Notes: generated by a model from the letters alone, not told the origin. Positions 9,045 through 16,420 are shown, counted from the stretch's first letter. The stretch: 64,000 bases of DNA from Ottowia thiooxydans DSM 14619 (GCF_000422885.1 NZ_AUGX01000026.1:18095-82094); one strand, 5' to 3'. Program-made: numbers and translations.

Positions 9045-9065
9045 TATATCGTGGCACGATATAAT
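9045..9065 (+). promoter_or_regulatory. Perfect palindromic operator overlapping the -10 of the marR promoter
   Basis: TATATCGTGGCACGATATA (9045-9063) is a 19-base palindrome, exact on both arms around a single central base. A consensus TATAAT hexamer at 9060-9065 overlaps its right arm, 23 bases before the marR ATG. A regulator bound here would block RNA polymerase. MarR proteins bind palindromes of this size and are commonly autoregulated, so the gene immediately downstream is the obvious ligand. No good -35 is visible. Confidence 0.7.
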
Positions 9066-9088
9066 TTTTTGGTTTATTTGATGCACAC

Positions 9089-9514
9089 ATGGCGAACAAG
9101 TCCAGCACACTTGTCAAATCCGACTTCGAGACTCTTTCTGAATTTCGCTATCAGATGCGGCGCTTCGAGCGCTTCTCGGAGCGCGCCGCTGCGCAAGAAG
9201 GGTTAACGCCGCAGCAGTACCTGCTGCTCTTGCACATCAAGGGCACGCCTGAACGAACATGGGCATCGGTCGGGGAAATCGCAGAACGTTTGCAGATCCA
9301 ACCACATGCAGCCGTTGCACTGGCCAGTCGCTGTGAAGCGCTGTCTCTGGTCGAGCGTCGCGCGAGCACGGTCGATCGCCGGTCGGTGGAGGTGCATCTC
9401 CTCGCACGCGCAGAAGTGTTGTTGCAGCGTCTGGCGGCCCTTCATCGCGCCGAACTGAAATCGCTGGGCGGCGCGTTCCAGGTCCCCAAGATCGACTTCC
9501 CGGGCCACGCGTGA
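9089..9514 (+). CDS. MarR family transcriptional regulator
   Basis: The 141-residue protein has a MarR winged helix. The dimerisation helix (FRYQMRRFERFSERAAAQEGLTPQQYLLLLHI) leads into GEIAERLQIQPHAAVALASRCEALSLVERRASTVDRRSVEVHL, where DRRSVEVHL is the wing with the usual DRR signature. It probably represses its own promoter through the palindrome at 9045-9063 and the downstream HPP/CBS gene, which begins 32 bases after its stop. The inducing ligand is unknown. The length is normal for the family. Confidence 0.9.
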   Translation: MANKSSTLVKSDFETLSEFRYQMRRFERFSERAAAQEGLTPQQYLLLLHIKGTPERTWASVGEIAERLQIQPHAAVALASRCEALSLVERRASTVDRRSVEVHLLARAEVLLQRLAALHRAELKSLGGAFQVPKIDFPGHA

Positions 9515-9546
9515 AACACGCGCATCGCTGACTCTCTGAAGTACGC

Positions 9547-10731
9547 ATGGAACAAACTACAACCGAGTTGCCCTTGGCCAATCCTCCTGTTTCCTTCGGG
9601 ACCCGGCTCGTCCGTTATCTGACGCGCTTTCGACCTGCGCGTTTGCCTGTGGACGGTCGAGAGCGTTTGCGCGCGAGTATTGGGGTTTTTGTCGGCATTG
9701 CCATGACAGGCTTGCTTAGCCGCTGGTGGGCTGATGTCTATCACTTAGGTCCGTGGCTCGTGGCGCCTCTGGGCGCGAGCGCCGTTCTCGTCTTCGCGGT
9801 GCCTGCAAGCCCGCTGGCTCAGCCGTGGTCGGTCTTCGGCGGTAACACTCTGTCTGCACTGGTTGGCGTGGCCGTGGCCATGGTCGTCCCCGATCCCGTA
9901 TGGGCTGGCGCGATCGCGGTGGGCGTTGCCATCGGCGTGATGTTTGCCTTGCGGTGCGTGCATCCTCCGGGGGGCGCTTCGGCTCTGTTTGCGGCACTCA
10001 CAGCGCAGAGTTTCTCTTTCGCGGTGTTTCCAATCCTCGTCAATTCGATTCTGTTGATCGTGGCAGGCGTTGTATACAACTCTTTGACCGGCCGTGCGTA
10101 TCCCCATAGCCAATCCCTGCCGGCAACACGCGCTGAAGGTGCGGTTTCGCGCTTCAGCGCAACAGACCTCGACGCAGCCCTGGCGCATTACAACCAGGTT
10201 CTTGATGTGAGCCGTGACGATCTGGAAGCGTTGCTCCACCACGCCGAAGCCAACGCCTACCAACGCACCTTTGGTCAACTTCGCTGCAAGGATGTCATGA
10301 CGCCTAACCCCGTCAGCGCACAGTTCGGAGCTTCGCTGGCCGATGCATGGGCCCTGATGCGTGAACACCAGATCAAGGCGCTCCCCATCACGGATCGCGA
10401 ACGCCGTCTGGTTGGCATCGTCACGATGGCGGATTTCATGCGAAACGCTGACCTCCGCTCGCACGACGGAATAGGCCGACGCCTGATGAACCTTGTCCGC
10501 AAAAATGGCGGCGCGCAGTCCAACAGGCCTGAAGTAGTCGGACAAATCATGTCCCGCGAAGTTCGTGTGGCGAGTGAAGAGAGGCATGTGGCGGAACTGG
10601 TGCCGCTGTTCTCCCATGGAGGTCACCACCATATTCCGGTGATCGATGAAGAAAAACGACTCAAGGGGATCATCACGCAAACTGATTTGGTGCGCTCTCT
10701 TTACCAGGCGATCTACCAGACCAATGCATAA
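9547..10731 (+). CDS. HPP family membrane protein with two CBS domains
   Basis: The 394-residue protein has an N-terminal HPP domain with about four or five membrane segments (about 30-190), including the signature HPPGGASALFAAL near residue 139. A tandem CBS pair follows (about 249-302, DVMTPNPVSAQFG; about 333-390, QIMSREVRVASEE). HPP proteins include chloroplast and cyanobacterial nitrite transporters; the CBS pair usually senses adenine nucleotides. It is downstream of marR, probably in the same operon. The substrate is unproven and the nitrite link is family knowledge only. Its stop lies at the edge of a hairpin at 10731-10761. Confidence 0.85.
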   Translation: MEQTTTELPLANPPVSFGTRLVRYLTRFRPARLPVDGRERLRASIGVFVGIAMTGLLSRWWADVYHLGPWLVAPLGASAVLVFAVPASPLAQPWSVFGGNTLSALVGVAVAMVVPDPVWAGAIAVGVAIGVMFALRCVHPPGGASALFAALTAQSFSFAVFPILVNSILLIVAGVVYNSLTGRAYPHSQSLPATRAEGAVSRFSATDLDAALAHYNQVLDVSRDDLEALLHHAEANAYQRTFGQLRCKDVMTPNPVSAQFGASLADAWALMREHQIKALPITDRERRLVGIVTMADFMRNADLRSHDGIGRRLMNLVRKNGGAQSNRPEVVGQIMSREVRVASEERHVAELVPLFSHGGHHHIPVIDEEKRLKGIITQTDLVRSLYQAIYQTNA

Positions 10732-10761
10732 AGACAGGGCCCGTGCCGGGTCCGCTGTCTT
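10731..10761. terminator. Hairpin between convergent HPP and rtcA genes
   Basis: AAGACAG (10731-10737) pairs with CTGTCTT (10755-10761), with further G-C pairing (CCG/CGG) inside. It lies at the stop codon of the HPP gene, 41 bases from the end of the convergent rtcA gene. There is no strong T tract, so it would be a weak or bidirectional terminator. Confidence 0.4.
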
Positions 10762-10802
10762 CAGGGTGCAGGAGGTCGACTCAGTGAGCTTCTGTCCAGG
10801 TG

Positions 10803-11840
10803 CTATGTGGGTTGAACCCTGACCTGCCAACCTCCCTTTATAGGTGTGGTCAAAAACTTCACAGGCAGGAACCGCTCAACCATTTCAAAGTTGGTTTTCG
10901 CGTGCAGGGTGAGCTCAGTACAGGTGTAGGCCGCCGCGCGCTGGCGCTTCCCTACAGCCAAAGCAAGTGGCAGCGCCCACTGATCGGCCAAGTGCGGGCC
11001 GAGCGCGGCATCGCTTGCCTGGTAGGCGCTCACTTCTTGCGCCACGTTGCGTGCGACCTTCTCGGAGCTGACACCCTTTTCACCGAACGCAGTAAAGACC
11101 TCAGTGACCTGCTCATAGGCGAGTGTTGCCATCAAGGCGTTCCCTGGTCCTTCGTTCTGGCGGGCAGGTGCCACGCGCAGTTGATCTTCACTCCAACCCA
11201 ATGATGCACCGAGTTGCTCTAGCTCCCGGCGGGCGATGGAACGGTTCAGTGCCGGTGCCAGGCATTCCGCATGGGCTTGTACTTCGGCACCACGGTCGTT
11301 CAAATCGAACGGCTCAAGCTCGTTGATCGCGGGCTTGATCACTACCTCTATTTCACCGCCACCTGCAGGGTAGAAGCCGAGCCGGCGCAGCTTGAGTTCG
11401 GCATTGGCGCCCAGCCTGCGCAGCAAGGGTGCGTAGCTGCGCTCCAGGAAGTGGAAAGGCGGCGCCATGGGGTTGTGCGTGCCACCGCCCAGCTTCAAAT
11501 GACTCTGAGCATCGGCCATCAACAGTGCTGGCCACACCGTCTGCAGTACCAGCGTGCAGCTGCCCGCCGTGCCAACGTTGAAGTTGTAGTTACCCGCGCG
11601 CACCTGGCCCGGCCTGAAGCTCAGGGTCTGGGAATTCAGTTCAGCACCATGGACTTCAGCGCCGCAGATTTCAGTGGCCGCATTGACGCAGGTCAGGTGC
11701 TGGCGCATCAAACCAGGTTTGGCCCGGCCGGCGCGGATCTTCGTCAGCGCAAACGGCTGCCCCGTGCACATGGAAAGCGCTAGCGAAGTCCGCAGGATTT
11801 GTCCTCCACCCTCACCGGCGGAGCCATCAATTTCAATCAT
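10803..11840 (-). CDS. rtcA: RNA 3'-terminal phosphate cyclase RtcA
   Basis: RtcA converts RNA 3'-phosphate ends to 2',3'-cyclic phosphates in an ATP-dependent reaction through an enzyme-AMP intermediate. The 345-residue product shows IDGSAGEGGGQILRTSLALS at its start, RAKPGLMRQHL, GGGTHNPMAPPFHFL, a YPAGGGEIEV motif, and HLADQWALPLALA containing the adenylated histidine. All are RtcA family landmarks and the length is normal. It is the last gene of the leftward rsr-Y RNA-rtcB-rlaP-rtcA operon, 130 bases downstream of rlaP, and is presumably under RtcR/sigma-54 control. Confidence 0.96.
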   Translation of the reverse strand: MIEIDGSAGEGGGQILRTSLALSMCTGQPFALTKIRAGRAKPGLMRQHLTCVNAATEICGAEVHGAELNSQTLSFRPGQVRAGNYNFNVGTAGSCTLVLQTVWPALLMADAQSHLKLGGGTHNPMAPPFHFLERSYAPLLRRLGANAELKLRRLGFYPAGGGEIEVVIKPAINELEPFDLNDRGAEVQAHAECLAPALNRSIARRELEQLGASLGWSEDQLRVAPARQNEGPGNALMATLAYEQVTEVFTAFGEKGVSSEKVARNVAQEVSAYQASDAALGPHLADQWALPLALAVGKRQRAAAYTCTELTLHAKTNFEMVERFLPVKFLTTPIKGGWQVRVQPT

Positions 11841-11898
11841 CTTGTTCTCAAATTCTTCTTAAGTACTTCTATTGATCCAGCACGGTGATGTATTAACC

Positions 11899-11922
11899 GT
11901 TCGCCCTGAGCTTGTCGAAGGG
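11899..11922. repeat. Dispersed CCCTGAGCTTGTCGAAGG-type intergenic repeat
   Basis: The core CCCTGAGCTTGTCGAAGG preceded by GTTCG lies between rlaP and rtcA. Repeats of this form are widespread in proteobacterial intergenic regions. Only one copy is in this window. It sits inside the RNA-repair operon, so it may form part of the transcript. Confidence 0.65.
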
Positions 11923-11970
11923 TTTAGGCCCTTTCCAGGGACAACGGATTTCAAACTTCATAAGGCCGTA

Positions 11971-12792
11971 TCAATAGGCTCGCGTGTCGAAGTGCAGCAC
12001 GGCATCATGCAGATACTCGTCAAGATGCACTCCATCTGCCCTGGGGCCTTTGGCGATGGTGTGGGCCATCGCTTCGGCCAGTTCTGCCTCAATGAAGTGG
12101 TGGATCCCCACCCAGCGCGGGCTCGTCGCCGCCTCCCCCGCCCGCATCTTCATCTCCAGCAGCGCGTTCACTTCATCCAGCAAGGCCCGATCCGTCAGGG
12201 TGGCGCTGGCCAGTTCCGCAAAGCGCATCGGCGGAACGCCGCGCCCCTCACGTATCCAGCGTGCCGCCAACAATGGGCGCAAGACATACAGATACTTCTT
12301 GTACCGGACGACCTCGCCATACAAGTGCTCCCGCAGGTTTTTCTTGGCCATCGACACGTAGTGGTGATAGCCTCGTACCGGCGAAAAACTCTCCTCAGCC
12401 AAGGTGCGAAGCCGGTCTGCCCACGGATTTTCCTGTTGGTAGATGATGGGCGAGCGCAGCCATTCGAGCAAGGTGGGATTGGAATCGCTCGCCAGTTGCA
12501 GCGCTTTGCGCAAATCCCAGCCATTGATGTCCAGCTCACCGCTGATGGGCTGCTCGATCACGTCGCGGCCCGGGCTCACGGTCAGGTACCAGTCAAGCCG
12601 GTTGACGTAGACAAATCGTACGTCGTAGTCGCTGTCTGGCGAGGCAAAGCCCCAGCCCCTGCTGCCGGACTCGCAAGCGAACAGCACCTTGACCTGATGC
12701 TGCCGTTCGAGTGCCGCCAGGTTCTCCTTGATGGTGACCCGCATCTCATCCGAGACAGGGTGCGCGCTCAGAACGGTTTCCATTCCCTTCAT
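11971..12792 (-). CDS. rlaP: RlaP-type nucleotidyltransferase of the RNA repair locus
   Basis: This is a polymerase-beta-fold nucleotidyltransferase of the RlaP group, found with RNA repair systems. The active-site signature is ACESGSRGWGFASPDSDYD (GS-x10-DxD), followed by VRFVYV. Later helical segments (NPTLLEWLRSPIIY, YHHYVSMAKKNLREHLYGE, KKYLYVLRPLLAARWI) match the family. I place the start at the ATG at 12792 (MKGMETVLSAHP), preceded by GGGGGAAGAG; a longer reading to 12849 abuts the rtcB stop. The family is proposed to add nucleotides to RNA ends, but its activity and substrate are not established. Lying between rtcB and rtcA, it probably modifies the same damaged RNAs. Confidence 0.88.
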   Translation of the reverse strand: MKGMETVLSAHPVSDEMRVTIKENLAALERQHQVKVLFACESGSRGWGFASPDSDYDVRFVYVNRLDWYLTVSPGRDVIEQPISGELDINGWDLRKALQLASDSNPTLLEWLRSPIIYQQENPWADRLRTLAEESFSPVRGYHHYVSMAKKNLREHLYGEVVRYKKYLYVLRPLLAARWIREGRGVPPMRFAELASATLTDRALLDEVNALLEMKMRAGEAATSPRWVGIHHFIEAELAEAMAHTIAKGPRADGVHLDEYLHDAVLHFDTRAY

Positions 12793-12849
12793 GTTCTCTT
12801 CCCCCAGTTCATTCTCATGGGTGGATGAGAGCACAAGGCCCTCATCCAC

Positions 12850-14076
12850 CTATCCCTTCACGCACACGACCTGCTTCAGGGTGTACACCACTTCGACCAG
12901 ATCGCTCTGCGCCGCCATAACGGCATCGATGTCTTTGTAGGCCATCGGGATTTCGTCAATAACGTCAGCATCCTTTCGACACTCAACGCCCGCCGTAGCC
13001 CTCGCCTGGTCCTCCAGAGTGAACATCTTCTTGGCCTTGGTGCGGCTCATCACTCGGCCCGCGCCGTGGCTGCAGCTCTCAAAGCTTTCCGGGTTTCCCA
13101 GGCCGCGCACAATATAGCTGCGTGCGCCCATGCTTCCCGGAATGATGCCCATCTCACCGCGCTTGGCACTTACGGCACCTTTGCGGGTCACGAACACATC
13201 CTGGCCGAAGTGGCGCTCCTGCTGCACGTAGTTGTGGTGGCAATTCACTGCTTCCACATGCGCATCGAACGGCTTGGTAATCACCAAACGCACCGTGGCG
13301 ATCAGGTTGGCCATCATTACTTCGCGGTTCTTCATCGCGAACTTTTGTGCCCAGGACACACCACGCACGTAGTCACCAAAATACTGGGCGCCTTCTTCGA
13401 AGTAAGCCAGGTCTTTATCTGGCAGATTACGTTGATGGCGCTCCGCGTCTTTCTTGGCCAGCTCTATGAAGTGCGTACCGATGGCATTTCCCACACCGCG
13501 CGAACCAGAGTGCAGCATGAACCACACGAAGCCCGCTTCATCAAGGCAGACCTCAATGAAGTGGTTTCCGCCACCCAGTGTGCCCAAGTGCTTACGGTTG
13601 TTTGTGCTCGCGAGACGCGGGTGCAGTTCGCAAAGCGAATCGAACTCACCCACCAGCGTGGCCCAGATCTGATCTACCGCTTCAGGTGGATTTTCCCAGC
13701 TACCTTTATCGCGGCCACGGCTCTTGGGGCTGGACCCGTGTGGCACAGCCCTTTCTATGGCCGAGCGCAGTGGTGCCAGGTTATCAGGCAGATCTTCCGC
13801 ACGCAGCGTGGTCTTGGCGGCCATCATGCCGCAGCCAATATCCACACCCACGGCGGCCGGGATGATGGCTTTCAGCGTTGGGATCACAGAGCCTACAGTG
13901 GCGCCAATACCCAGGTGTACATCTGGCATGGCCGCGATGTGTTTGAACACGATGGGCAGGCGAGCGGCGTTGGCGAGCTGCTTTCGCGCCTCATCTTCCA
14001 CAGGGACACCTTGGGTCCACATTTTTACCGGCACACCGCCGGAGATTTCTTCTACGTTGTAGTTTTGCTTTGACAT
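12850..14076 (-). CDS. rtcB: RNA-splicing ligase RtcB
   Basis: RtcB joins 2',3'-cyclic-phosphate or 3'-phosphate RNA ends to 5'-OH ends using GTP and Mn2+. The 408-residue protein has the metal ligands and motifs in order: MPDVHLGIGATVGSVIP, GVDIGCGMMA (metal cysteine), GNHFIEVC, HSGSRGVGN, NCHHNYVQQE, and SHGAGRVMSRT, which contains the histidine that accepts GMP. The length matches the short bacterial operon form. It follows the Y RNA array and precedes rlaP on the same strand. Transcription probably comes from the sigma-54 promoter upstream of rsr. Confidence 0.97.
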   Translation of the reverse strand: MSKQNYNVEEISGGVPVKMWTQGVPVEDEARKQLANAARLPIVFKHIAAMPDVHLGIGATVGSVIPTLKAIIPAAVGVDIGCGMMAAKTTLRAEDLPDNLAPLRSAIERAVPHGSSPKSRGRDKGSWENPPEAVDQIWATLVGEFDSLCELHPRLASTNNRKHLGTLGGGNHFIEVCLDEAGFVWFMLHSGSRGVGNAIGTHFIELAKKDAERHQRNLPDKDLAYFEEGAQYFGDYVRGVSWAQKFAMKNREVMMANLIATVRLVITKPFDAHVEAVNCHHNYVQQERHFGQDVFVTRKGAVSAKRGEMGIIPGSMGARSYIVRGLGNPESFESCSHGAGRVMSRTKAKKMFTLEDQARATAGVECRKDADVIDEIPMAYKDIDAVMAAQSDLVEVVYTLKQVVCVKG

Positions 14077-14112
14077 GTTCTTATTCTCAAAAAAAGTGCG
14101 GTGACTAAGTCA

Positions 14113-14135
14113 GGAGCTCTCTACAAGAGAGCCCC
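14113..14135 (-). other. Strong hairpin just upstream of rtcB
   Basis: On the minus strand GGGGCTCTCT and AGAGAGCTCC form a 10-bp stem (one G-T pair) with a TGT loop, 37 bases before the rtcB start. A T7 run occurs nearer the gene (14089-14095) but not directly behind the hairpin. It could be an mRNA processing or stability element between the Y RNAs and rtcB, or a partial attenuator. Confidence 0.45.
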
Positions 14136-14188
14136 ACGTCAATGAAATTTTCAACCCGCTTCCATTGCTGGACCGGGGGGCGCAGTAC

Positions 14189-14262
14189 GGGCGCTTCCAG
14201 ATGGCTCTGGAGACACGCCCTGCTCGCTATGAGCTATTTGTAATTTCATCTGCATTCAACGC
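14189..14262 (-). other. Hairpin and degenerate Y-RNA-like 5' motif
   Basis: On the minus strand a GAATGCAGATGAAATTAC segment near 14258-14240 resembles the GAATGCAGGTGGAACTAC motif of the Y RNA at 14277-14408, but no matching 3' strand follows. Further on, 14220-14189 folds as GGGCG...CGCCC with an inner CCAGA/TCTGG stem. It may be a decayed fifth Y RNA or only leader sequence. Confidence 0.3.
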
Positions 14263-14276
14263 TAAATAGGCGATGC

Positions 14277-14408
14277 CCTGCTGCGACAAGGATTGGTGAA
14301 ACATTCGTGCTCTACCACTGAGCTACGGTCTCTTTGCAGAAACCGACGGGATTCGAACCCGTGACCCCGAGAGTGAAAGTCTGTAGTTCCACCTGCATTC
14401 GCAGCAAG
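14277..14408 (-). ncRNA. Y RNA with tRNA-like domain (YrlA-like)
   Basis: On the minus strand CTTGCTGCGA (14408-14399) pairs with TCGCAGCAGG (14286-14277) as a 10-bp outer stem. An internal loop with ATGCA on the 5' side and AATCCTTG on the 3' side follows, then an inner stem GGTGGAAC/GTTTCACC. CGAA on one strand and CTTG-x-C on the other are the conserved Ro60-binding elements of animal Y RNAs. The distal part mimics a tRNA in permuted order: T arm ACGGG-TTCGAAT-CCCGT (14362-14346), an acceptor-like stem CGGTTTCT/AGAGACCG closed by GCAA (14345-14326), then TA and a D arm GCTC-AGTGGTA-GAGC (14323-14309). This is the architecture known for enterobacterial YrlA, also encoded next to rsr and rtcB. 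Ends are approximate. Confidence 0.88.
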
Positions 14409-14420
14409 ACATCAAAAAAA

Positions 14421-14515
14421 TGCGCGACAAGGGTCGACAAGACGTTGCCAGACCGGTTTCCCGGTTGGGGGTTCGATCCCCCGGGCGTCGATGTAGTCCT
14501 GTCAGCATTCGCGCA
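14421..14515 (-). ncRNA. Y-RNA-like gene with reduced tRNA-like head
   Basis: On the minus strand TGCGCGA (14515-14509) pairs with TCGCGCA (14427-14421). The internal loop is ATGC opposite ACCCTTG, and the inner stem is TGACAGGAC/GTCTTGTCG. The loop matches that of the neighbouring RNA at 14277-14408. The head has a T-arm-sized hairpin GGGGG-ATCGAA-CCCCC (14482-14467) followed by ACCGG-GAAA-CCGGT (14465-14452), the same order of T-like arm then tetraloop-capped stem, but no D arm. Seven T residues (14420-14414) directly follow, as expected for a 3' end. The length would be about 95 nt. Confidence 0.78.
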
Positions 14516-14532
14516 AAAAACCAGTAACTCCC

Positions 14533-14598
14533 CGCGTGACGACTAACAATTGATGAGGCGTATATCAACAATGTAGCCCCACCTGCATTCGCCACGCG
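14533..14598 (-). ncRNA. Short Y-RNA-like element
   Basis: On the minus strand CGCGTGGCGA (14598-14589) pairs with TCGTCACGCG (14542-14533) with one G-T pair. The 5' strand continues ATGCAGGTGGGGCTACA, almost the same as the 14277-14408 RNA. The 3' loop side is TTAG rather than CTTG, and the head is a small TTGAT/ATCAA hairpin. A T6 run follows at 14520-14515. The weaker 3' motif makes this the least certain of the four, perhaps a minimal or decaying Y RNA of about 66 nt. Confidence 0.58.
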
Positions 14599-14624
14599 AC
14601 GACGTCTGTTCGTCAAGGTTTGAT

Positions 14625-14730
14625 GCCCCAGGCGACGAGAGTTGCAAGAGCGGCCTACGGGTTCTCCGTTGCGGGCTAGCAGGCCCGCGCGGCCTAACGT
14701 GCTGTACTCCTGCAGGCATTCGCCTGGGAC
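14625..14730 (-). ncRNA. Y-RNA-like gene nearest rsr
   Basis: On the minus strand GTCCCAGGCGA (14730-14720) pairs with TCGCCTGGGGC (14635-14625), 11 pairs with one G-T. The internal loop has ATGCC opposite ACTCTCG, close to ACCCTTG and ATCCTTG of the other two RNAs. The inner stem is TGCAGGAG/CTCTTGCA. The head holds GCGGGC-CTGCTA-GCCCGC and an ACGG/CCGT hairpin. It starts 28 bases after the rsr stop codon, so it is probably processed from the rsr transcript. Confidence 0.72.
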
Positions 14731-14757
14731 ACCAAATCAAAATCATCTACCGCAGTG

Positions 14758-16332
14758 CTACTGTTGCACCAGTGAGACCTTTTCGATCTCACCGACCCAG
14801 TGCTCTGCGTCCATCTGGCCGTTCGCAAAGCTCGCGACCATGGTGAACACTGCATCAGAGAATCCGCCGACATTCAAGATGTCGTGGCGCTCCGCTGCCT
14901 GTGTGGTCACACCGGGCTGGATGTCTATGCACACCAGGCGCGCTTTAGGGTTGCGCTTTTTCAGCACTTCCCATTCGCGCAGGGTCTGCGTCGCTCCGTG
15001 CCGGTTGGCATCAACCCAGGACTCGTTATCCGAGACCAGGATCAACAGATCCACCGGCGCACGCTCACGGTTCAACAGAGCCAGCGGCGCGCTGCAGTTG
15101 GTACCCCCGCCACCGATCTTGGCCAGTGCTTGCGCATTGGTCATTACCGAGTCGCGGGCGTTCAACGACAGCTTCACCACCTCTTGCTCGAATGGCAATA
15201 CACGAGCCTGAGGGTTCTTGCGCAGTACCGCCGCAGCGACCAAGGCCGCCACGTCGATACAACGCACGCTGGATGTCGCAGAACCGCGATGGCCAGTCAC
15301 GACCGAGCTCATAGAGCCCGACACGTCAGGGCACACCACCACACGCCCCGCAAAGCTGGGCACGTTGTTCAGCGCGACTTCCATCGCATCCTGCAGCGCA
15401 TCACGCACTGGTTGTGGCACGGCTTCTCCGGTTGCCTTGAACGCAGCCATGAGCTGGTAGGGCATCACACGAGCCTTGGCCACAGCCAGTGGATCACGCA
15501 GCTTGGCAGCGATCACATCGGTCATCCCTTCGACTTCGAACACGCCGTGACGAGCAAAGGTGTTCAGGTTCTGACGCACCATCTGCCAAGAACCAGTGCG
15601 AGCGATCTGCGTCCACTGGGTGGAGTCCAGATTCAGTGCAGTCAGCATCTGGAACGGAACCTCCGGCACATGGGTCGCTACGCCTTGGGCACTTTCGCGC
15701 TTGAAGCGTTCGAACGCTTGCGTGATGGGCGGCAGAGCCGCTTCATCGAGTGGCTTGCCTATCAACCACGCGAACCAGGCGGCACGCCAGGCCTCGGAAG
15801 GCTTGGGGTGAACCATCTTCACCACGTCGGTCAGCGAAGGCGTGTTGCCCACGGCGGCATTCAGCAGTTGCTTCTCGGTTGCCGTCAGCAGCCAGTGCTG
15901 TACCAGCTTCTTAGGGCGGGTACCTAGCGATTTGCGGCCTACGGCGCCGCTGCGCAGGATTTGCACGAAGTTGCGCAGCATCTTGCCGTTATCAACCACG
16001 CGTGAAAACACCTGATTCAGCAGAGCCACATCACGCACAGCCAGGCTGGCTGCGAGCAGTGCTGGCATGTCCTTCATATAGCCGGATTCACGGGCATAGA
16101 TGGCAGTCTTGGCGACGAAGGTGGCATCCACCTCTTGAGCCAGTGCGGTCACTTTGTCGAGTTGGTCTTCCGCATGGGCATAGAAGGTCTTGCTCAGGCA
16201 GCCCGTAGTGGCCAGTTGTGCCAGCTGATGACGGGGGCTGAAAGCGTAAGCCGGCGCCTGCTCTGCATTGCGTGCAGTGGGCGTAGGCAGTAGGGCGCCT
16301 CTGAGGGTTTGGAAGAGTTGTGTGTTGACCAT
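14758..16332 (-). CDS. rsr: TROVE-domain Ro60-like RNA-binding protein Rsr
   Basis: This is the bacterial orthologue of the Ro60 autoantigen, a ring-shaped HEAT-repeat protein that binds Y RNAs and misfolded RNA ends and can attach to PNPase. From the ATG at 16332 (MVNTQLFQTLRG) it is about 524 residues. TROVE helices fill residues 15-325, and a von Willebrand A-like domain follows with the MIDAS motif DVSGSM near residue 336, GGGGTNCS and SDNESW. The alternative start at 16356 would leave almost no leader after the sigma-54 promoter at 16380-16396. The Y-RNA-like genes, rtcB, rlaP and rtcA follow on the same strand. Confidence 0.95.
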   Translation of the reverse strand: MVNTQLFQTLRGALLPTPTARNAEQAPAYAFSPRHQLAQLATTGCLSKTFYAHAEDQLDKVTALAQEVDATFVAKTAIYARESGYMKDMPALLAASLAVRDVALLNQVFSRVVDNGKMLRNFVQILRSGAVGRKSLGTRPKKLVQHWLLTATEKQLLNAAVGNTPSLTDVVKMVHPKPSEAWRAAWFAWLIGKPLDEAALPPITQAFERFKRESAQGVATHVPEVPFQMLTALNLDSTQWTQIARTGSWQMVRQNLNTFARHGVFEVEGMTDVIAAKLRDPLAVAKARVMPYQLMAAFKATGEAVPQPVRDALQDAMEVALNNVPSFAGRVVVCPDVSGSMSSVVTGHRGSATSSVRCIDVAALVAAAVLRKNPQARVLPFEQEVVKLSLNARDSVMTNAQALAKIGGGGTNCSAPLALLNRERAPVDLLILVSDNESWVDANRHGATQTLREWEVLKKRNPKARLVCIDIQPGVTTQAAERHDILNVGGFSDAVFTMVASFANGQMDAEHWVGEIEKVSLVQQ

Positions 16333-16379
16333 GATTGTTCTTCTCTTTGCATTCAACTTGTTGTTCGTGCCAATTACTT

Positions 16380-16396
16380 TGCAAAGGGTGTGCCAA
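16380..16396 (-). promoter_or_regulatory. Sigma-54 promoter of the rsr-rtc operon
   Basis: On the minus strand TTGGCAC-ACCCT-TTGCA matches the sigma-54 consensus TGGCAC-N5-TTGCA exactly, with GG at -24 and GC at -12. Initiation would fall near 16370, about 38 bases before the preferred rsr ATG. The divergent gene encodes the sigma-54 activator RtcR, which agrees with the known control of rtcBA in enterobacteria. Confidence 0.9.
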
Positions 16397-16420
16397 CTTC
16401 TGAGATTTCTTAGCCGAATA

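Noticed and set aside
9745..10830. A 361-codon minus-strand frame opposite the HPP/CBS gene
   Set aside because: Antisense of a recognised protein, without a ribosome-binding site or domain.
14309..14365. An ordinary tRNA gene on the minus strand, suggested by T-arm and D-arm sequences
   Set aside because: The T arm comes before the D arm and there is no anticodon arm between them; it fits the Y RNA tRNA mimic instead.
14464..14490. A tRNA 3' end on the plus strand (GGGGG-TTCGATC-CCCC)
   Set aside because: No acceptor, D or anticodon arm is found upstream in the right order, and the region fits a minus-strand Y-RNA-like fold.
14240..14730. A CRISPR array, from the repeated GCGAATGC motif
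   Set aside because: Repeats are only 8-20 bases, irregularly spaced and part of stems with their own partner strands; no cas genes are present.
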